This document shows, piece by piece, positions 33,284-44,001 of a DNA stretch of 64,000 nucleotides (positions are counted from its first letter, which is position 1; each line of letters begins with the position of its first letter). The DNA is from Pseudomonadota bacterium (GTDB lineage Bacteria > Pseudomonadota > Gammaproteobacteria > Burkholderiales > Burkholderiaceae_B), in contig JAEZBO010000102.1 in NCBI GenBank assembly GCA_023427085.1, forward strand, positions 1-64,000. The letters are read 5' to 3'. A program made the position numbers and the translations under genes. Below the pieces are notes generated by a model. That model searched no databases. It saw only the letters and a program-made list of their open reading frames with translations, and was not told where the DNA came from.

Positions 33284-35454
33284 GCGAGGCCCGCGCGGCC
33301 GTCTCGCCGCCGAAGTTCATCGCCAGCGGGCTGGTGCCCACTGCCGAGCAGCAGCGTATCCAGTTGTCGCGCAGCCGCATCACGCTGGTCGAGGCCAATG
33401 CCGGCGCCGCCAAGACCACCACGCTGGCGCTGCGCATCGGCGAGGCGCTGGCGCGTGGCCTGCCGCCCGAAAGGATACTCGGGCTGGTGTTCACGCCCGA
33501 GGCCCGCGACGTGCTGGCCGCCCGGCTGGTGCAGATCGGTATCGCGCCGGTGCTGGCCGCCCGGGTGCGGGTCGTTACCCTCGAAGCCCATGCCGCGCAG
33601 GTGCTGGCCACGCTCGAGGACGGCACGCCCGAATCGCTGGACTCGATGCAGGCGCTCAAGCCCTGCGTGCTCGAGGCCATCGAGCGTGTCAGCGAGGACT
33701 ACGCCGGCCACCCGGCGCTCGATATCCAGACCCACCACCTGGCGATCAGCCAGTTTCTGGCGCAGCAGCTGCAACTGAAGGCGACGCTGCGCTGGCGCGA
33801 GCGCGATGACGAAGACGGTGGCGACCTCGAAAGCCAGGCCGAAGACCTGGGCCTGACGCTGAGCACCTACCTGACGCTGCGCGAATACGAGGCGCTGCGC
33901 ATCGACGCGATGGGCGAGGCCGGCTTTCGTGGCCCGCTGGACGCCTGCTACGACCTGGCCACGCGGCTGCGCGCGGCGCCCGAGCTGGCGGCGCACCTGC
34001 CGCCCTACACACTGGTCGTGGCCGACGAACTGCATGACGTCAACGAGGCGGCCTTCCAGATTCTGGCCGCGCAGCTATCGCTACCCAACACCTATTTCGT
34101 CGGCGCCGGCGACCGCGACCAGGTCATCCACGGCGATCGGGGCGCCGACGCGCAGTTCCTGGCGTTTCGTTTCGCCGAGCTGGATGCGCAGGCCACGCGC
34201 CTGCCGCTGACCATGACCTATCGCCACGGCCCGCACCTGGCCTATGCGATGCAGGCCTACAAACAGAAGCCGGTCGAGTCGAACCTGCCGCTGCGCACCG
34301 ACATCGACGTGCGCCACTACGACGGTGCGCCCGCCTGCGCGCAGGCCGTGGTGGCCGCGCTGGCCGACTGGACCGGCCGCAAGCGGGCGCTCGAGGGCTG
34401 TGCCATCCTGTTGCGCGAACGGCACCAGTCGATCGAGATCGAGAACGCGCTGATGCGCGCGCAGATCGGCTACCGCACGCTGGGCATGACGCCCTACCTG
34501 CACCGCGAAGAGATCTACTTCCTGCGCGGCATGCTGGCGCTGGCGCTGCGCAACCTCGAGGCGGTCAATTCGCAGGCGGCTGTGCACGCCATCATCGATG
34601 CGCTGGCCACCTTTGGCGAAGTGCCGCTGGACGCCGACGCGCTGCAACAGGCCAAGGCCACCATCGCCGCCACGCCCAGCGCGCTGCAGTATTTTTTCGA
34701 GGGGCAGATCCAGGCCGCCGGCAACGTCGCCACGCGCACCCGCATGCTCGAGACGGTCGGCCACCTGGAAACGCTGGGCCCCGACGCGCCGGCCCATCAG
34801 GCCCTGAGCGACATCTGCGCGCGCATGGACATCGACCGGCTGGCGCGCCGGCTCTACGTCGATCAGCACGACGCGGCGATCCTGACGCGCTCGATCGCCG
34901 GCTTCATCGACATGGCGCGGCAGATGGGGCTGGGCACGCTGGCGTTCTCGACCTGGCTCAACCAGGCCGATGCACAGCTCGGGTCGCGCCGCGTCAAACG
35001 GCTGGTCGTGCTGGACTGCATCGCGCAATCCAAGGGCACCGAGTTCGATCACGTCATCCTGCCCTTCATCGAGCAGCACGAATTTCCGCTGCGCGGCCGG
35101 CCCGCTGCCGAAGAAGACAATCTGTTCTATGTCGGCGCCACCCGCAGCCGCGAGCGGCTCACGCTGCTGGCGCCGGCCGATGCCGCCGCGCGCAGCCCCT
35201 ACCTGGCGCGGCTGGCGCTGTCCGAGACCCGCGAACGGGCCGACGCCGCGCTGGCCCGCAATGCCCGCCTGCCGGCCGCGGCGGCGCCCACGCCGGGTGC
35301 GCTGCCGGGCGGACGCCAGAACCTGGCCGTCAGCTACGCGCAGAAGAACGACGCCAAGGCGCTGGGCGCCAAGTGGGATGATGCGACGAAGGTCTGGTAT
35401 GTGCCGCCGGGGGTGGATCTGGCGCCGTTTGAGCAGTGGTTGCCCAAGCGATAG
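33280..35454 (+). CDS. UvrD/Rep-like helicase with C-terminal DUF5710-like domain
   Basis: About 724 residues. Walker A is degenerate (VEANAGAAKTTTLALRIG, with Ala where the last Gly usually stands), Walker B reads VVADELHDVNEAAF, then PLTMTYRHGPHLAYAM (motif IV-like) and QSKGTEFDHVILP plus FYVGATRSRERLTLL (motifs V-VI). The last 45 residues, SYAQKNDAKALGAKWDDATK to EQWLP, match the small DUF5710 module often attached to DNA-processing proteins of mobile elements. Overlaps the GST gene by four bases. Role unknown; probably DNA repair or element maintenance. Confidence 0.82.
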   Translation: MSEARAAVSPPKFIASGLVPTAEQQRIQLSRSRITLVEANAGAAKTTTLALRIGEALARGLPPERILGLVFTPEARDVLAARLVQIGIAPVLAARVRVVTLEAHAAQVLATLEDGTPESLDSMQALKPCVLEAIERVSEDYAGHPALDIQTHHLAISQFLAQQLQLKATLRWRERDDEDGGDLESQAEDLGLTLSTYLTLREYEALRIDAMGEAGFRGPLDACYDLATRLRAAPELAAHLPPYTLVVADELHDVNEAAFQILAAQLSLPNTYFVGAGDRDQVIHGDRGADAQFLAFRFAELDAQATRLPLTMTYRHGPHLAYAMQAYKQKPVESNLPLRTDIDVRHYDGAPACAQAVVAALADWTGRKRALEGCAILLRERHQSIEIENALMRAQIGYRTLGMTPYLHREEIYFLRGMLALALRNLEAVNSQAAVHAIIDALATFGEVPLDADALQQAKATIAATPSALQYFFEGQIQAAGNVATRTRMLETVGHLETLGPDAPAHQALSDICARMDIDRLARRLYVDQHDAAILTRSIAGFIDMARQMGLGTLAFSTWLNQADAQLGSRRVKRLVVLDCIAQSKGTEFDHVILPFIEQHEFPLRGRPAAEEDNLFYVGATRSRERLTLLAPADAAARSPYLARLALSETRERADAALARNARLPAAAAPTPGALPGGRQNLAVSYAQKNDAKALGAKWDDATKVWYVPPGVDLAPFEQWLPKR

Positions 35455-35486
35455 ATCGGTGAGTGGCTGCCCAAGCGATAGGTCGG
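35435..35486. repeat. 25-bp imperfect tandem duplication at the helicase 3' end
   Basis: AGTGGTTGCCCAAGCGATAG plus ATCGG (35435-35459) recurs with two mismatches at 35462-35486, period 27. The first copy contains the stop codon, the second lies just beyond it. It looks like a slippage product. Confidence 0.75.
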
Positions 35487-35580
35487 CGCTCGGTGCTTGG
35501 CGGTCTTGGCAGTGCGGATGCTGGTGCTGGGGCGAGTGCTGATGAAGTACCCGCACCGACGCCGATTGCAGGCATCCACG

Positions 35581-36480
35581 CTACCCCGCGCTGCCGCCAA
35601 GCTCACCGGAGATCGCCGCCGCGCACTGCCGCAACACCGGCGCCAGCTCGGCCATGCGCTCGAGCGACAGATACGGCACAGTGCTGGACACGCTGATCGC
35701 CGCCACGATCCGGCCGCTCGCGTCACGGACCGGCGCCGCAACGCAACGGATCGACGGTTCGTTGTCCTCCAGGTCGTAGGCATGGCCCTTGGCGACGTAG
35801 TCGTGCATGCGCGCCTCGAACACATCCCACGAACGGTCCTTGGGATCGCCATGCGCGACCACCGGCACGCCCTGCCGGTACAGCGCACGCCACTGCGCCG
35901 GCGTGTCGTCCAGCATCAAGGCCTTGCCAACACCGGTCACCGCCAGCGGCATCCGCGAGCCGACGCTCGAACGCATCTCCAGGCCCTTCTTGCCGGGGAT
36001 CTTCTCCAGATACAGCGCATCGCCGTCATCGCTCACCGCCAGGTGGATGGTGTCGCCGCTCAGCGCCGCCAGCGCATCCAGGTGCGGGCGGGCCAGCGTC
36101 GTGATCGGAAAAGCCTCGCGCGCCTGGTAGCCCAGTTCGATCAGCCGCGGCCCGAGCGCGTAGCCCACGCCCGGCACGACGCGCAGATACCGCTCGTGGA
36201 CCAGGCAGCTGGCGAGGCGGTGGGCGGTGCTGCGCGGCACGTCGAGCCCGGCGCACAAGGCCTTCAGGTCGCGCGCGCCGGCCGCCACCGCGTGGATCAC
36301 CGCCAGGCCGCGCATCAGTGTCTGCGTGCCGGCCAGCGTCTGCGTACCGGCCAGCGTCTGCGTGCCAGCGAGCGTCTGCGTGCCAGCGAGCGCCTGCGTG
36401 CCGGCCAGCGGCGCGGCGTCGGGACCGTTGGCGGGCCGGCGGGTCTGACCAGGCACGGCGGATCGGTTTGAGGTTTTCAT
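35581..36480 (-). CDS. IclR-family transcriptional regulator with AGTQTL repeat
   Basis: About 299 residues from MKTSNRSAVPGQTRRPANG (a start twelve residues earlier is possible). A low-complexity segment of five hexapeptides, LAGTQT-like, precedes the winged helix (AGLDVPRSTAHRLASCLVHE) and the effector-binding domain (PGKKGLEMRSSVGSRMPLAV). The repeat is encoded by an 18-bp minisatellite. It is divergent from dgoK/dgoA and is the probable regulator of galactonate use. Confidence 0.9.
   Translation of the reverse strand: MKTSNRSAVPGQTRRPANGPDAAPLAGTQALAGTQTLAGTQTLAGTQTLAGTQTLMRGLAVIHAVAAGARDLKALCAGLDVPRSTAHRLASCLVHERYLRVVPGVGYALGPRLIELGYQAREAFPITTLARPHLDALAALSGDTIHLAVSDDGDALYLEKIPGKKGLEMRSSVGSRMPLAVTGVGKALMLDDTPAQWRALYRQGVPVVAHGDPKDRSWDVFEARMHDYVAKGHAYDLEDNEPSIRCVAAPVRDASGRIVAAISVSSTVPYLSLERMAELAPVLRQCAAAISGELGGSAG
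36320..36409. repeat. Five 18-bp in-frame tandem repeats (minisatellite)
   Basis: Units of GTCTGCGTGCCGGCCAGC and close variants begin at 36320, 36338, 36356, 36374 and 36392. A period of 18 keeps the reading frame of the IclR gene, so gain or loss of units would alter the protein by six residues at a time. Confidence 0.9.
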
Positions 36481-36646
36481 GTGGGGCGTCAGCGCGGCGC
36501 GGGCTGCGCGTCGCAATGGGGTCGAGCTGGGCAGTGGATACCAACTTCGATTTTATCCCGATATGTGAGACCAAGTACCTGATTTTGAGATGCCCGCCGA
36601 GCTGCTCTAGAATTTGCTGCACGCGTGCCCCGGGTCAGCCCCTGAG

Positions 36647-36742
36647 CGCCACTGCACGAAATCGCCGCTGCACGATGTCGCCGCTGCACGATGTCGCCGC
36701 TGCACGATATTGCCGCGGCCCGATATTGCCGCTGCCGATTTC
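36647..36742. repeat. 16-bp tandem repeats upstream of dgoK
   Basis: CGCCGCTGCACGATGT-like units begin at 36647, 36663, 36679, 36695, 36711 and 36727, degenerating to the right. They lie 64 bases or more before the dgoK start in the divergent IclR/dgoK promoter region. The rest of the 325-base gap is lower in GC and shows no gene. Confidence 0.8.
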
Positions 36743-36805
36743 GCCGCCGTCCGCGCCGGCGCGCCGCGAAGCCTGTCGCACTCATCCACACACCGGAGCC
36801 CGCCC

Positions 36806-37813
36806 TTGAATCTGGCCGCAGACGCCGCACTGATCGCACTCGACTGGGGCACCTCGTCCCTGCGCGCCTATCGCCTGGATGCCGGCGGCGGCGTGTTGGA
36901 CACGCGCACTCTGCCGTGGGGCATCATGCGGCTGCCGCCGCCAGACCCGGCCAGCGGCGCGACCTCGGCCGACGCGCGTTTCGAACTTGCGTTCGAGGCC
37001 GCCTGCGGCGATTGGCTGCGGCGCCAGCCCGGCCTGCCGGTGATCGCCAGCGGCATGGTCGGCAGCGCCCAGGGCTGGCGCGAGGCCGCCTACCTGGACG
37101 TGCCGGCCGAGCTCGCCGACATCGGCCGCACGCTGACGCGCGTCGAACGCGGCGCGGGCGCGCCGCTGCACATCGTGCCGGGCCTGATCGAACGCGGCCC
37201 GCTGCCCAACGTCATGCGCGGCGAAGAGACCCAGATCGCCGGCATCGTCGCCGGCCTGCCGGCCGGCCAGTCGCCCGACCTGCTGGTGTGCCTGCCCGGC
37301 ACGCACTCGAAATGGGTGCGTGTGCAGGGCCAGCGCATCGTGCACTTCGATACCTTCATGACCGGCGAGGTGTATGCCGCGCTGCGCGATCACACCATCC
37401 TGGGCCGCACCATGCGCGAGGGCGCCGGCTTCGATGCCGCCGCGTTCGCCCACGGCGGGGGGGTCGCCGGCACGCCGCAAGGCCGCGCCGGCGTGCTGTC
37501 GACGATCTTCAGCAGCCGCACGCTGGGGCTGGCCGGACGCATGGAAGCGAGCGCGCAGGCCGACTATCTGTCGGGCCTGCTGATCGGCCACGAAGTGGCC
37601 AGCGTGCTGGCGCTGCAGGCGGGCGAGGACGGACAAACCCGCCATGCCACCGACCGCAAGCCGACCCTTGTGCTGTGCGGCCAGCCCGAGCTGTGCGAAC
37701 GCTACGAACAGGTGCTGCGCCACTATGGCGCCGGCCCCGCTGTACACGCGCCGCAGGCCACCGAGCGCGGGCTGTGGCTGATGGCGCGCGCCGCGGGGCT
37801 GCTGATACGCTGA
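36806..37813 (+). CDS. dgoK: 2-dehydro-3-deoxygalactonokinase
   Basis: About 335 residues from a TTG at 36806 with GGAG eight bases upstream; no ATG precedes the ATP-binding segment ALIALDWGTSSLRAY, so the rare start is likely. LVCLPGTHSKWVRV and FDTFMTGEVYAALRDHTILG are family motifs. It phosphorylates 2-dehydro-3-deoxy-galactonate in the De Ley-Doudoroff pathway. The aldolase gene follows 84 bases later. Confidence 0.9.
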   Translation: MNLAADAALIALDWGTSSLRAYRLDAGGGVLDTRTLPWGIMRLPPPDPASGATSADARFELAFEAACGDWLRRQPGLPVIASGMVGSAQGWREAAYLDVPAELADIGRTLTRVERGAGAPLHIVPGLIERGPLPNVMRGEETQIAGIVAGLPAGQSPDLLVCLPGTHSKWVRVQGQRIVHFDTFMTGEVYAALRDHTILGRTMREGAGFDAAAFAHGGGVAGTPQGRAGVLSTIFSSRTLGLAGRMEASAQADYLSGLLIGHEVASVLALQAGEDGQTRHATDRKPTLVLCGQPELCERYEQVLRHYGAGPAVHAPQATERGLWLMARAAGLLIR

Positions 37814-37897
37814 TCCCGTCAGCCAACGATCCTTCATCACACCGACGCGGCTGCACACGCTGCCTGGCCGCCAGACCTCTACGACAGACCACACGCC

Positions 37898-38542
37898 ATG
37901 ACCCAACTTCCCTCTTTCGACGCCGCGCTGTCGGCCTGCCCGCTGATCGCGATCCTGCGCGGCGTCCGGCCCGACGAGGCGGCCGACATCGGCCAGGCCT
38001 TGTACGACGCCGGCTTTCGCCTGATTGAAGTGCCGCTCAACTCGCCGCAGCCGCTGGACAGCATTGCGGCACTGCGCAAGCAGCTACCGGCCGACTGCGT
38101 GATCGGCGCCGGCACTGTCATGAGCCCGCAGGCCTGCGATGAGGTCGCCCAGGCTGGCGGCCAGTTGATCGTCATGCCGCACAGCGACGCAGCGGTGATC
38201 CGCGCGGCCAAGGCCGCAAAGCTGGCCTGCTGCCCCGGCGTGGCCACGCCCACCGAGGCCTTCGCGGCGCTGGCGGCCGGCGCCGATGCGCTGAAGATGT
38301 TCCCAGCCGAGCAGCTCGGCGTGCCGGTGCTCAAGGCCTGGCGAGCCGTCATGCCAGCCAGCATCCGGCTGGTGCCGGTCGGCGGCATCACGCCGGACAA
38401 CCTCGCGCCGTTCGCGTCGGCGGGCGCCAGCGGCCTGGGCCTGGGCTCGGCGTTGTACAAGCCGGAGCAGACCGCCGCGCAGGTCGGAGCGCAGGCTCGT
38501 GCCTTCGTGACGGCCTGGACGCGCGCCACGGCTGCTGCCTGA
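37898..38542 (+). CDS. dgoA: 2-dehydro-3-deoxy-6-phosphogalactonate aldolase
   Basis: A 214-residue class I aldolase of the KDPG/KDPGal type. LIAILRGVRPDEA holds the catalytic Glu region, GAGTVMSPQ the substrate loop, and Lys133 (DALKMFPAEQLG) forms the Schiff base; PVGGITPDNL binds the phosphate. It splits KDPGal into pyruvate and glyceraldehyde 3-phosphate. Encoded after its kinase, so KDPGal rather than KDPG is the likely substrate. Confidence 0.92.
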   Translation: MTQLPSFDAALSACPLIAILRGVRPDEAADIGQALYDAGFRLIEVPLNSPQPLDSIAALRKQLPADCVIGAGTVMSPQACDEVAQAGGQLIVMPHSDAAVIRAAKAAKLACCPGVATPTEAFAALAAGADALKMFPAEQLGVPVLKAWRAVMPASIRLVPVGGITPDNLAPFASAGASGLGLGSALYKPEQTAAQVGAQARAFVTAWTRATAAA

Positions 38543-38656
38543 CCAGTCCCTAGCGCGCGACCCACCCGATAGAATGGCGGGCCCGATTCCTCACCGCCGC
38601 GAAACGCCGCGGCGCCCGCGGCGCGGCTGGCTCGCGCTCTTGTCTCACTTGAACTC

Positions 38657-39619
38657 ATGACCGCCACTTCCGAACCCCTCGCCGAACTCTGGATGCCCGG
38701 GCCGCTGGCCCCCGATCTGGTCGCCACCCTCGAACAACGTTATCGCGTGCATCGCGGCTGGACGATCGACGATCCCGCCGGCTGGCTGCGCGAACATGGC
38801 GCGCGCATCGGCGCCATCGCCACCAGCGGCCGCCATGGCGCCGACCGCGCCCTGATGCAAAGCCTGCCCAACGCCCGCGCGATCATCAGCTACGGCGTCG
38901 GCTACGACCCGATCGACATCGACGCTGCGCGCGAGCTGGGCATGGTGGTCAGCAACACCCCCGGCGTGCTGGACAACTGCGTCGCCGACACCGCGCTGGC
39001 GCTGCTGCTGTCGGTCTCGCGGCGCGTCTGCGAGGCGGATCGTTTCGTGCGCGCCGGCCGCTGGCGCGGCGAGCACTTCGGCCTGGGCACCAGCCTGGCC
39101 GGCAAGCGTTGCGGCATCCTCGGCATGGGCGCCATCGGCCTGCAGGTCGCCCGCCGCGCCGAAGCCTTCGGCATGGAGGTGCTGTATTCGAACCGTCGTC
39201 CGCGCGCCGACGCGCCGGCGCACTACGGCTACCGGCCCGACGCCGTCAGCCTCGCGCGTGACAGCGACTGGCTGGTCGTGGTGGTGCCGGGCGGCGCCGC
39301 GACGCGGCATCTGGTCGATGCAAAGGTGCTGGCCGCGCTGGGCCCGCAAGGCCGATTGGTCAACGTCGCACGCGGCTCGGTGGTCGACGAGGCGGCACTG
39401 GTGCGCGCGCTCGAGGACGGCACGATCGCCGGCGCCGGCCTGGATGTCTACGAACACGAGCCGCAGGTGCCCGAGGCGCTGATGGCGATGGATCAGGTCG
39501 TGCTGCTGCCGCACGTCGGCAGCAACACCAGCGAGACGCGCCAGGCCATGGGCGAGCTGTTCCTGCGCAACCTGGACGGCTGGTTCACGCAAGGCAAGCT
39601 CGAGAGCCAGGTGGTGTAA
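38657..39619 (+). CDS. D-2-hydroxyacid dehydrogenase
   Basis: A 320-residue NAD(P)-dependent D-isomer-specific dehydrogenase. GILGMGAIGLQVARRAEAFG binds the nucleotide; the catalytic Arg is in NVARGSVVDE, the Glu in DVYEHEPQVP and the His in LLPHVGSNT. It resembles glyoxylate/hydroxypyruvate or gluconate 2-ketoreductases. A TAGAAT -10-like hexamer lies about 85 bases upstream, so it may have its own promoter although it follows the dgo genes. Confidence 0.9.
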   Translation: MTATSEPLAELWMPGPLAPDLVATLEQRYRVHRGWTIDDPAGWLREHGARIGAIATSGRHGADRALMQSLPNARAIISYGVGYDPIDIDAARELGMVVSNTPGVLDNCVADTALALLLSVSRRVCEADRFVRAGRWRGEHFGLGTSLAGKRCGILGMGAIGLQVARRAEAFGMEVLYSNRRPRADAPAHYGYRPDAVSLARDSDWLVVVVPGGAATRHLVDAKVLAALGPQGRLVNVARGSVVDEAALVRALEDGTIAGAGLDVYEHEPQVPEALMAMDQVVLLPHVGSNTSETRQAMGELFLRNLDGWFTQGKLESQVV

Positions 39620-39667
39620 AAAAACCGTCGCGCGCCGCGCCCTCGAGCGGGGCCGGTGCGCGGCGCG
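39618..39667 (-). terminator. Intrinsic terminator for the Abhydrolase_9 gene
   Basis: CGCGCCGCGC (39631-39640) pairs with GCGCGGCGCG (39658-39667); reading the minus strand, a run of seven T (39624-39618) follows a few bases after the stem. The gene ends at 39685, 18 bases before the stem. Confidence 0.6.
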
Positions 39668-39684
39668 GTGGTTCGTCGCGCCGC

Positions 39685-41403
39685 TCAGGGTCCAGTGCCG
39701 GCCTCGCCCTCGTCGCGTTGCGCCGCCACCCACTGTTTCAGCGCATCCAGCGACTGCGGCGTCCAGTCCGACGGACCGGTCAGCGAGGCCCAGGCATCGG
39801 CGTAATGGCCGAAGGCGTAGACGTGCCCGAAGCCCTTGGGCGGTTCGACCGCCACCATCATGTCGAAGGCCAGTTGCACGAAGGTCACCACCGGAATCCA
39901 GCGCATCTCCGGCGACACGTCCGGCCCTAGCGGCGGCACCAGCCATTCGGGCCGGCGCCACACCGAATAGGGATCGAAGAAGGTCACCGCGTCGCTGGCG
40001 TATTGCAGGAACACCACGCGATACGGCCCCCAGGGCGCCGGCGCGTCGTCCAGCATGTTCTGCTGCGACGTGAAGCGGATCACCGAGCCATCGCGAAAGG
40101 TCGGCAGCCAGGATGGCGAGCCGGGATTGCGCTCTTGCGTCACGGTGCGCCAGGTCGGCGTATTGAACGGCGGCCCCGACCACAGCGCGCCTTGATACGG
40201 ATCGCCGATCACCTGGTGCAGATCGTGGCTTTGCACCGAATTGAGTGCGCCCAGGCTCAGGCCGTGCAGATACAGTCTCGGCCGCTGCTCGCGCGGCAGA
40301 CTGCGCCAGTACTCGTAGACCGCCGAGAACACCGCGCGCGAGGTCTCGACACCGTACTCGGCGTCGGCCAGCAGGGCCACCCAGCTGGCCAGATACGAAT
40401 ACTGCACCGCCACCGTCGCGACATCGCCCCCCAGCACGTACTCGAGCGCCTGCTGGCCTTGCGGATCGACCCAGCCGCTGCCGGTCGGCGTCGCGATCAC
40501 CAGGTTCGAACGCTCGAAGGCCCCGACCCGTTGCAGCTCGCGCAGCGCCAGTTGCGCGCGCTGCTGCGGCGTCTCGGCCGAGTTCAGGCCCACGTAGACC
40601 CGCAGCGGCTCAAGCGCCGGCCGGCCGGTGGCACGCGCGATGGTGTCGCGGTCGGGTCCGGCCGCGACCATCTGCCGACCCTGGCGGCCCAGTTGTTCCC
40701 AATCGAGCAGCGATTGCGGCGCGCCGCTCTTGAGCGGATCGGTCGGGCGCGGCACGTCCTCCTCGAAGCGGCCATCGAGCTCGGCGTAGACGCTGTCCAG
40801 CGATTGCATCGCGCCGTTGACCAGCACGCCGTTGCCCAGCGTCCAGAACAGCGCCGCGGTCGCCAGCAGCCCCAGCAAGGCCGCGGTCGGGCCGGGGATG
40901 TAGCGCGCCAAGCGGTGCGACAGCCGCCGGGCGATCACGCCGGCCACCCGCGCGATGCCCAGCAGCAGCACGAACACGCCCAGCGCCACGGCCGCCACCG
41001 TGAACGGCCCGGCGCTGTCGATCGGCGCCATGCCCATCAATTCGCGCAGGCGATTCTGCCAGCCGGTGGCCCACCACAGGGTCAGCACCGCCACGATGCC
41101 GCAGCCCACTGCCGCCGCGATCAGGCCCCAGCGACGCGCACGCGCGCGCAGCTCGGGCAATTGCAACGAGCGCCAGACCCAGCGCAGCAGCGCGCCGATG
41201 CCATAGCCGCAGGCCAGGCACATGCCGCTGAGCAGGCCTTGCAACATCGGCTCGCGCGGCACCAGCGACGGCGTCAGCGACGCGGCGAACAGCAGGGTGC
41301 CCAGCGCCAGGCCGATGCCGCAGAAGTCGGTGGTGAACAAGGAGCGCCACGGCGTGATGGCCGCGCGCGTCGTCGGGGTGTCCGTGGCGGGACGAGAAAC
41401 CAT
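39685..41403 (-). CDS. Abhydrolase_9 family membrane protein
   Basis: About 572 residues. Start 41403 is chosen because AGGAGC lies five bases upstream. The N-terminal third has about five membrane segments and the family phrase SLTPSLVPREPMLQGLLSGM; the C-terminal half is an alpha/beta hydrolase with nucleophile Ser in YLHGLSLGALNS and conserved YEYWRSLPREQRPRL. The enzyme probably sits on the inner membrane with its hydrolase domain attached; substrate unknown. Confidence 0.85.
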   Translation of the reverse strand: MVSRPATDTPTTRAAITPWRSLFTTDFCGIGLALGTLLFAASLTPSLVPREPMLQGLLSGMCLACGYGIGALLRWVWRSLQLPELRARARRWGLIAAAVGCGIVAVLTLWWATGWQNRLRELMGMAPIDSAGPFTVAAVALGVFVLLLGIARVAGVIARRLSHRLARYIPGPTAALLGLLATAALFWTLGNGVLVNGAMQSLDSVYAELDGRFEEDVPRPTDPLKSGAPQSLLDWEQLGRQGRQMVAAGPDRDTIARATGRPALEPLRVYVGLNSAETPQQRAQLALRELQRVGAFERSNLVIATPTGSGWVDPQGQQALEYVLGGDVATVAVQYSYLASWVALLADAEYGVETSRAVFSAVYEYWRSLPREQRPRLYLHGLSLGALNSVQSHDLHQVIGDPYQGALWSGPPFNTPTWRTVTQERNPGSPSWLPTFRDGSVIRFTSQQNMLDDAPAPWGPYRVVFLQYASDAVTFFDPYSVWRRPEWLVPPLGPDVSPEMRWIPVVTFVQLAFDMMVAVEPPKGFGHVYAFGHYADAWASLTGPSDWTPQSLDALKQWVAAQRDEGEAGTGP

Positions 41404-41631
41404 GCATGCTCCTGGCTGGCGGGTGCGATGCGGCCCTGAAGGGCGCGCACCGGGCATCACTTTGCCACAACATGCCCGGCGCCTGAATGGCTGCGCGGCA
41501 TGCCGGCGCGACCGACGCGGGATGTGCCGCGCGACGCGCTTAGGCTTGGCGTACGAAGGGCGGCCACGCGGGCCGCCCTTCGGGCACTTCGGCACAACAT
41601 CAACAGCGGGGCGGGTTGCCCCGCCGTCGCG

Positions 41632-43533
<1,902 letters not shown>

Positions 43534-43632
43534 GGCTCTTTTCAAATCAAGGGGTTGCATGAATGGCTCGGGGCCGTCGCGCGGCCCGATAGGCGGCAAG
43601 TGGGGGCGCCTGCCAACTTTTTCAAGAGGGTC

Positions 43633-43638
43633 TATAAT
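43633..43638 (+). promoter_or_regulatory. -10 element TATAAT upstream of tRNA-Leu
   Basis: A consensus TATAAT lies 77 bases before the mature tRNA 5' end, in the divergent gap with htpG. A convincing -35 is not seen. It is the most likely promoter of the tRNA. Confidence 0.5.
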
Positions 43639-43714
43639 TGCCGACTTCATTGAAGCCACGCACAGGTGGCGAGCCGCTCGGCTCGTGTCGGCAGGACCTG
43701 TGCGATCCCCCAAG

Positions 43715-43799
43715 GCCCGGGTGGTGAAATTGGTAGACGCAGGGGACTCAAAATCCCCCGCCGCAAGGCGTGCCGGTTCGATTCCGGCCCCGGGCACCA
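43715..43799 (+). tRNA. tRNA-Leu (anticodon CAA)
   Basis: An 85-base class II tRNA: acceptor GCCCGGG pairs with CCCGGGC, anticodon loop CTCAAAA between GGGGA and TCCCC, a long variable arm (CGCCGCAAGGCGT) and an encoded CCA at 43797-43799. Prophage genes begin directly downstream, so the 3' half is the likely attachment core. Confidence 0.96.
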
Positions 43800-43850
43800 C
43801 AGCAAAATCAAACACTTAGCGTTGCCGTCCGCCAATCGCCTTGCCGGGCG

Positions 43851-43880
43851 TTCCGCATTTGTTCCGCAAGACGTTCCGCA
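43851..43880. repeat. Three TTCCGCA direct repeats beside the attachment site
   Basis: TTCCGCA occurs at 43851-43857, 43862-43868 and 43874-43880, spaced 11 and 12 bases, 52-81 bases from the tRNA-Leu 3' end. About one helical turn apart and close to the presumed core, they look like arm-type sites for an integrase or excisionase. The rest of the 43800-43960 stretch has no gene. Confidence 0.5.
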
Positions 43881-43971
43881 TTTCTGATCGCGACCCGATA
43901 TTGGCGCCTCCGATCGACTGATCGCCGAGTCGATGGCGCGCTGATCCGTCGCCGCTTTTTGCCGGAATATA

Positions 43972-43987
43972 CTGTATATTCATACAG
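43972..43987 (+). promoter_or_regulatory. LexA (SOS) box
   Basis: CTGTATATTCATACAG fits CTGT-N8-ACAG, the LexA site used in beta- and gammaproteobacteria, and sits inside a larger near-palindrome (43964-43995). It ends 14 bases before the start of the next gene, placing it over that promoter. Confidence 0.8.
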
Positions 43988-44001
43988 CATATTCCGCCAC
44001 C

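Noticed and set aside
36647..36742. CRISPR array
   Set aside because: Repeats are contiguous 16-bp tandem units with no spacers.
43808..43990. A 60-codon minus-strand gene between tRNA-Leu and the LexA box
   Set aside because: It runs through the TTCCGCA repeats and LexA dyad, has no ribosome site and no family.
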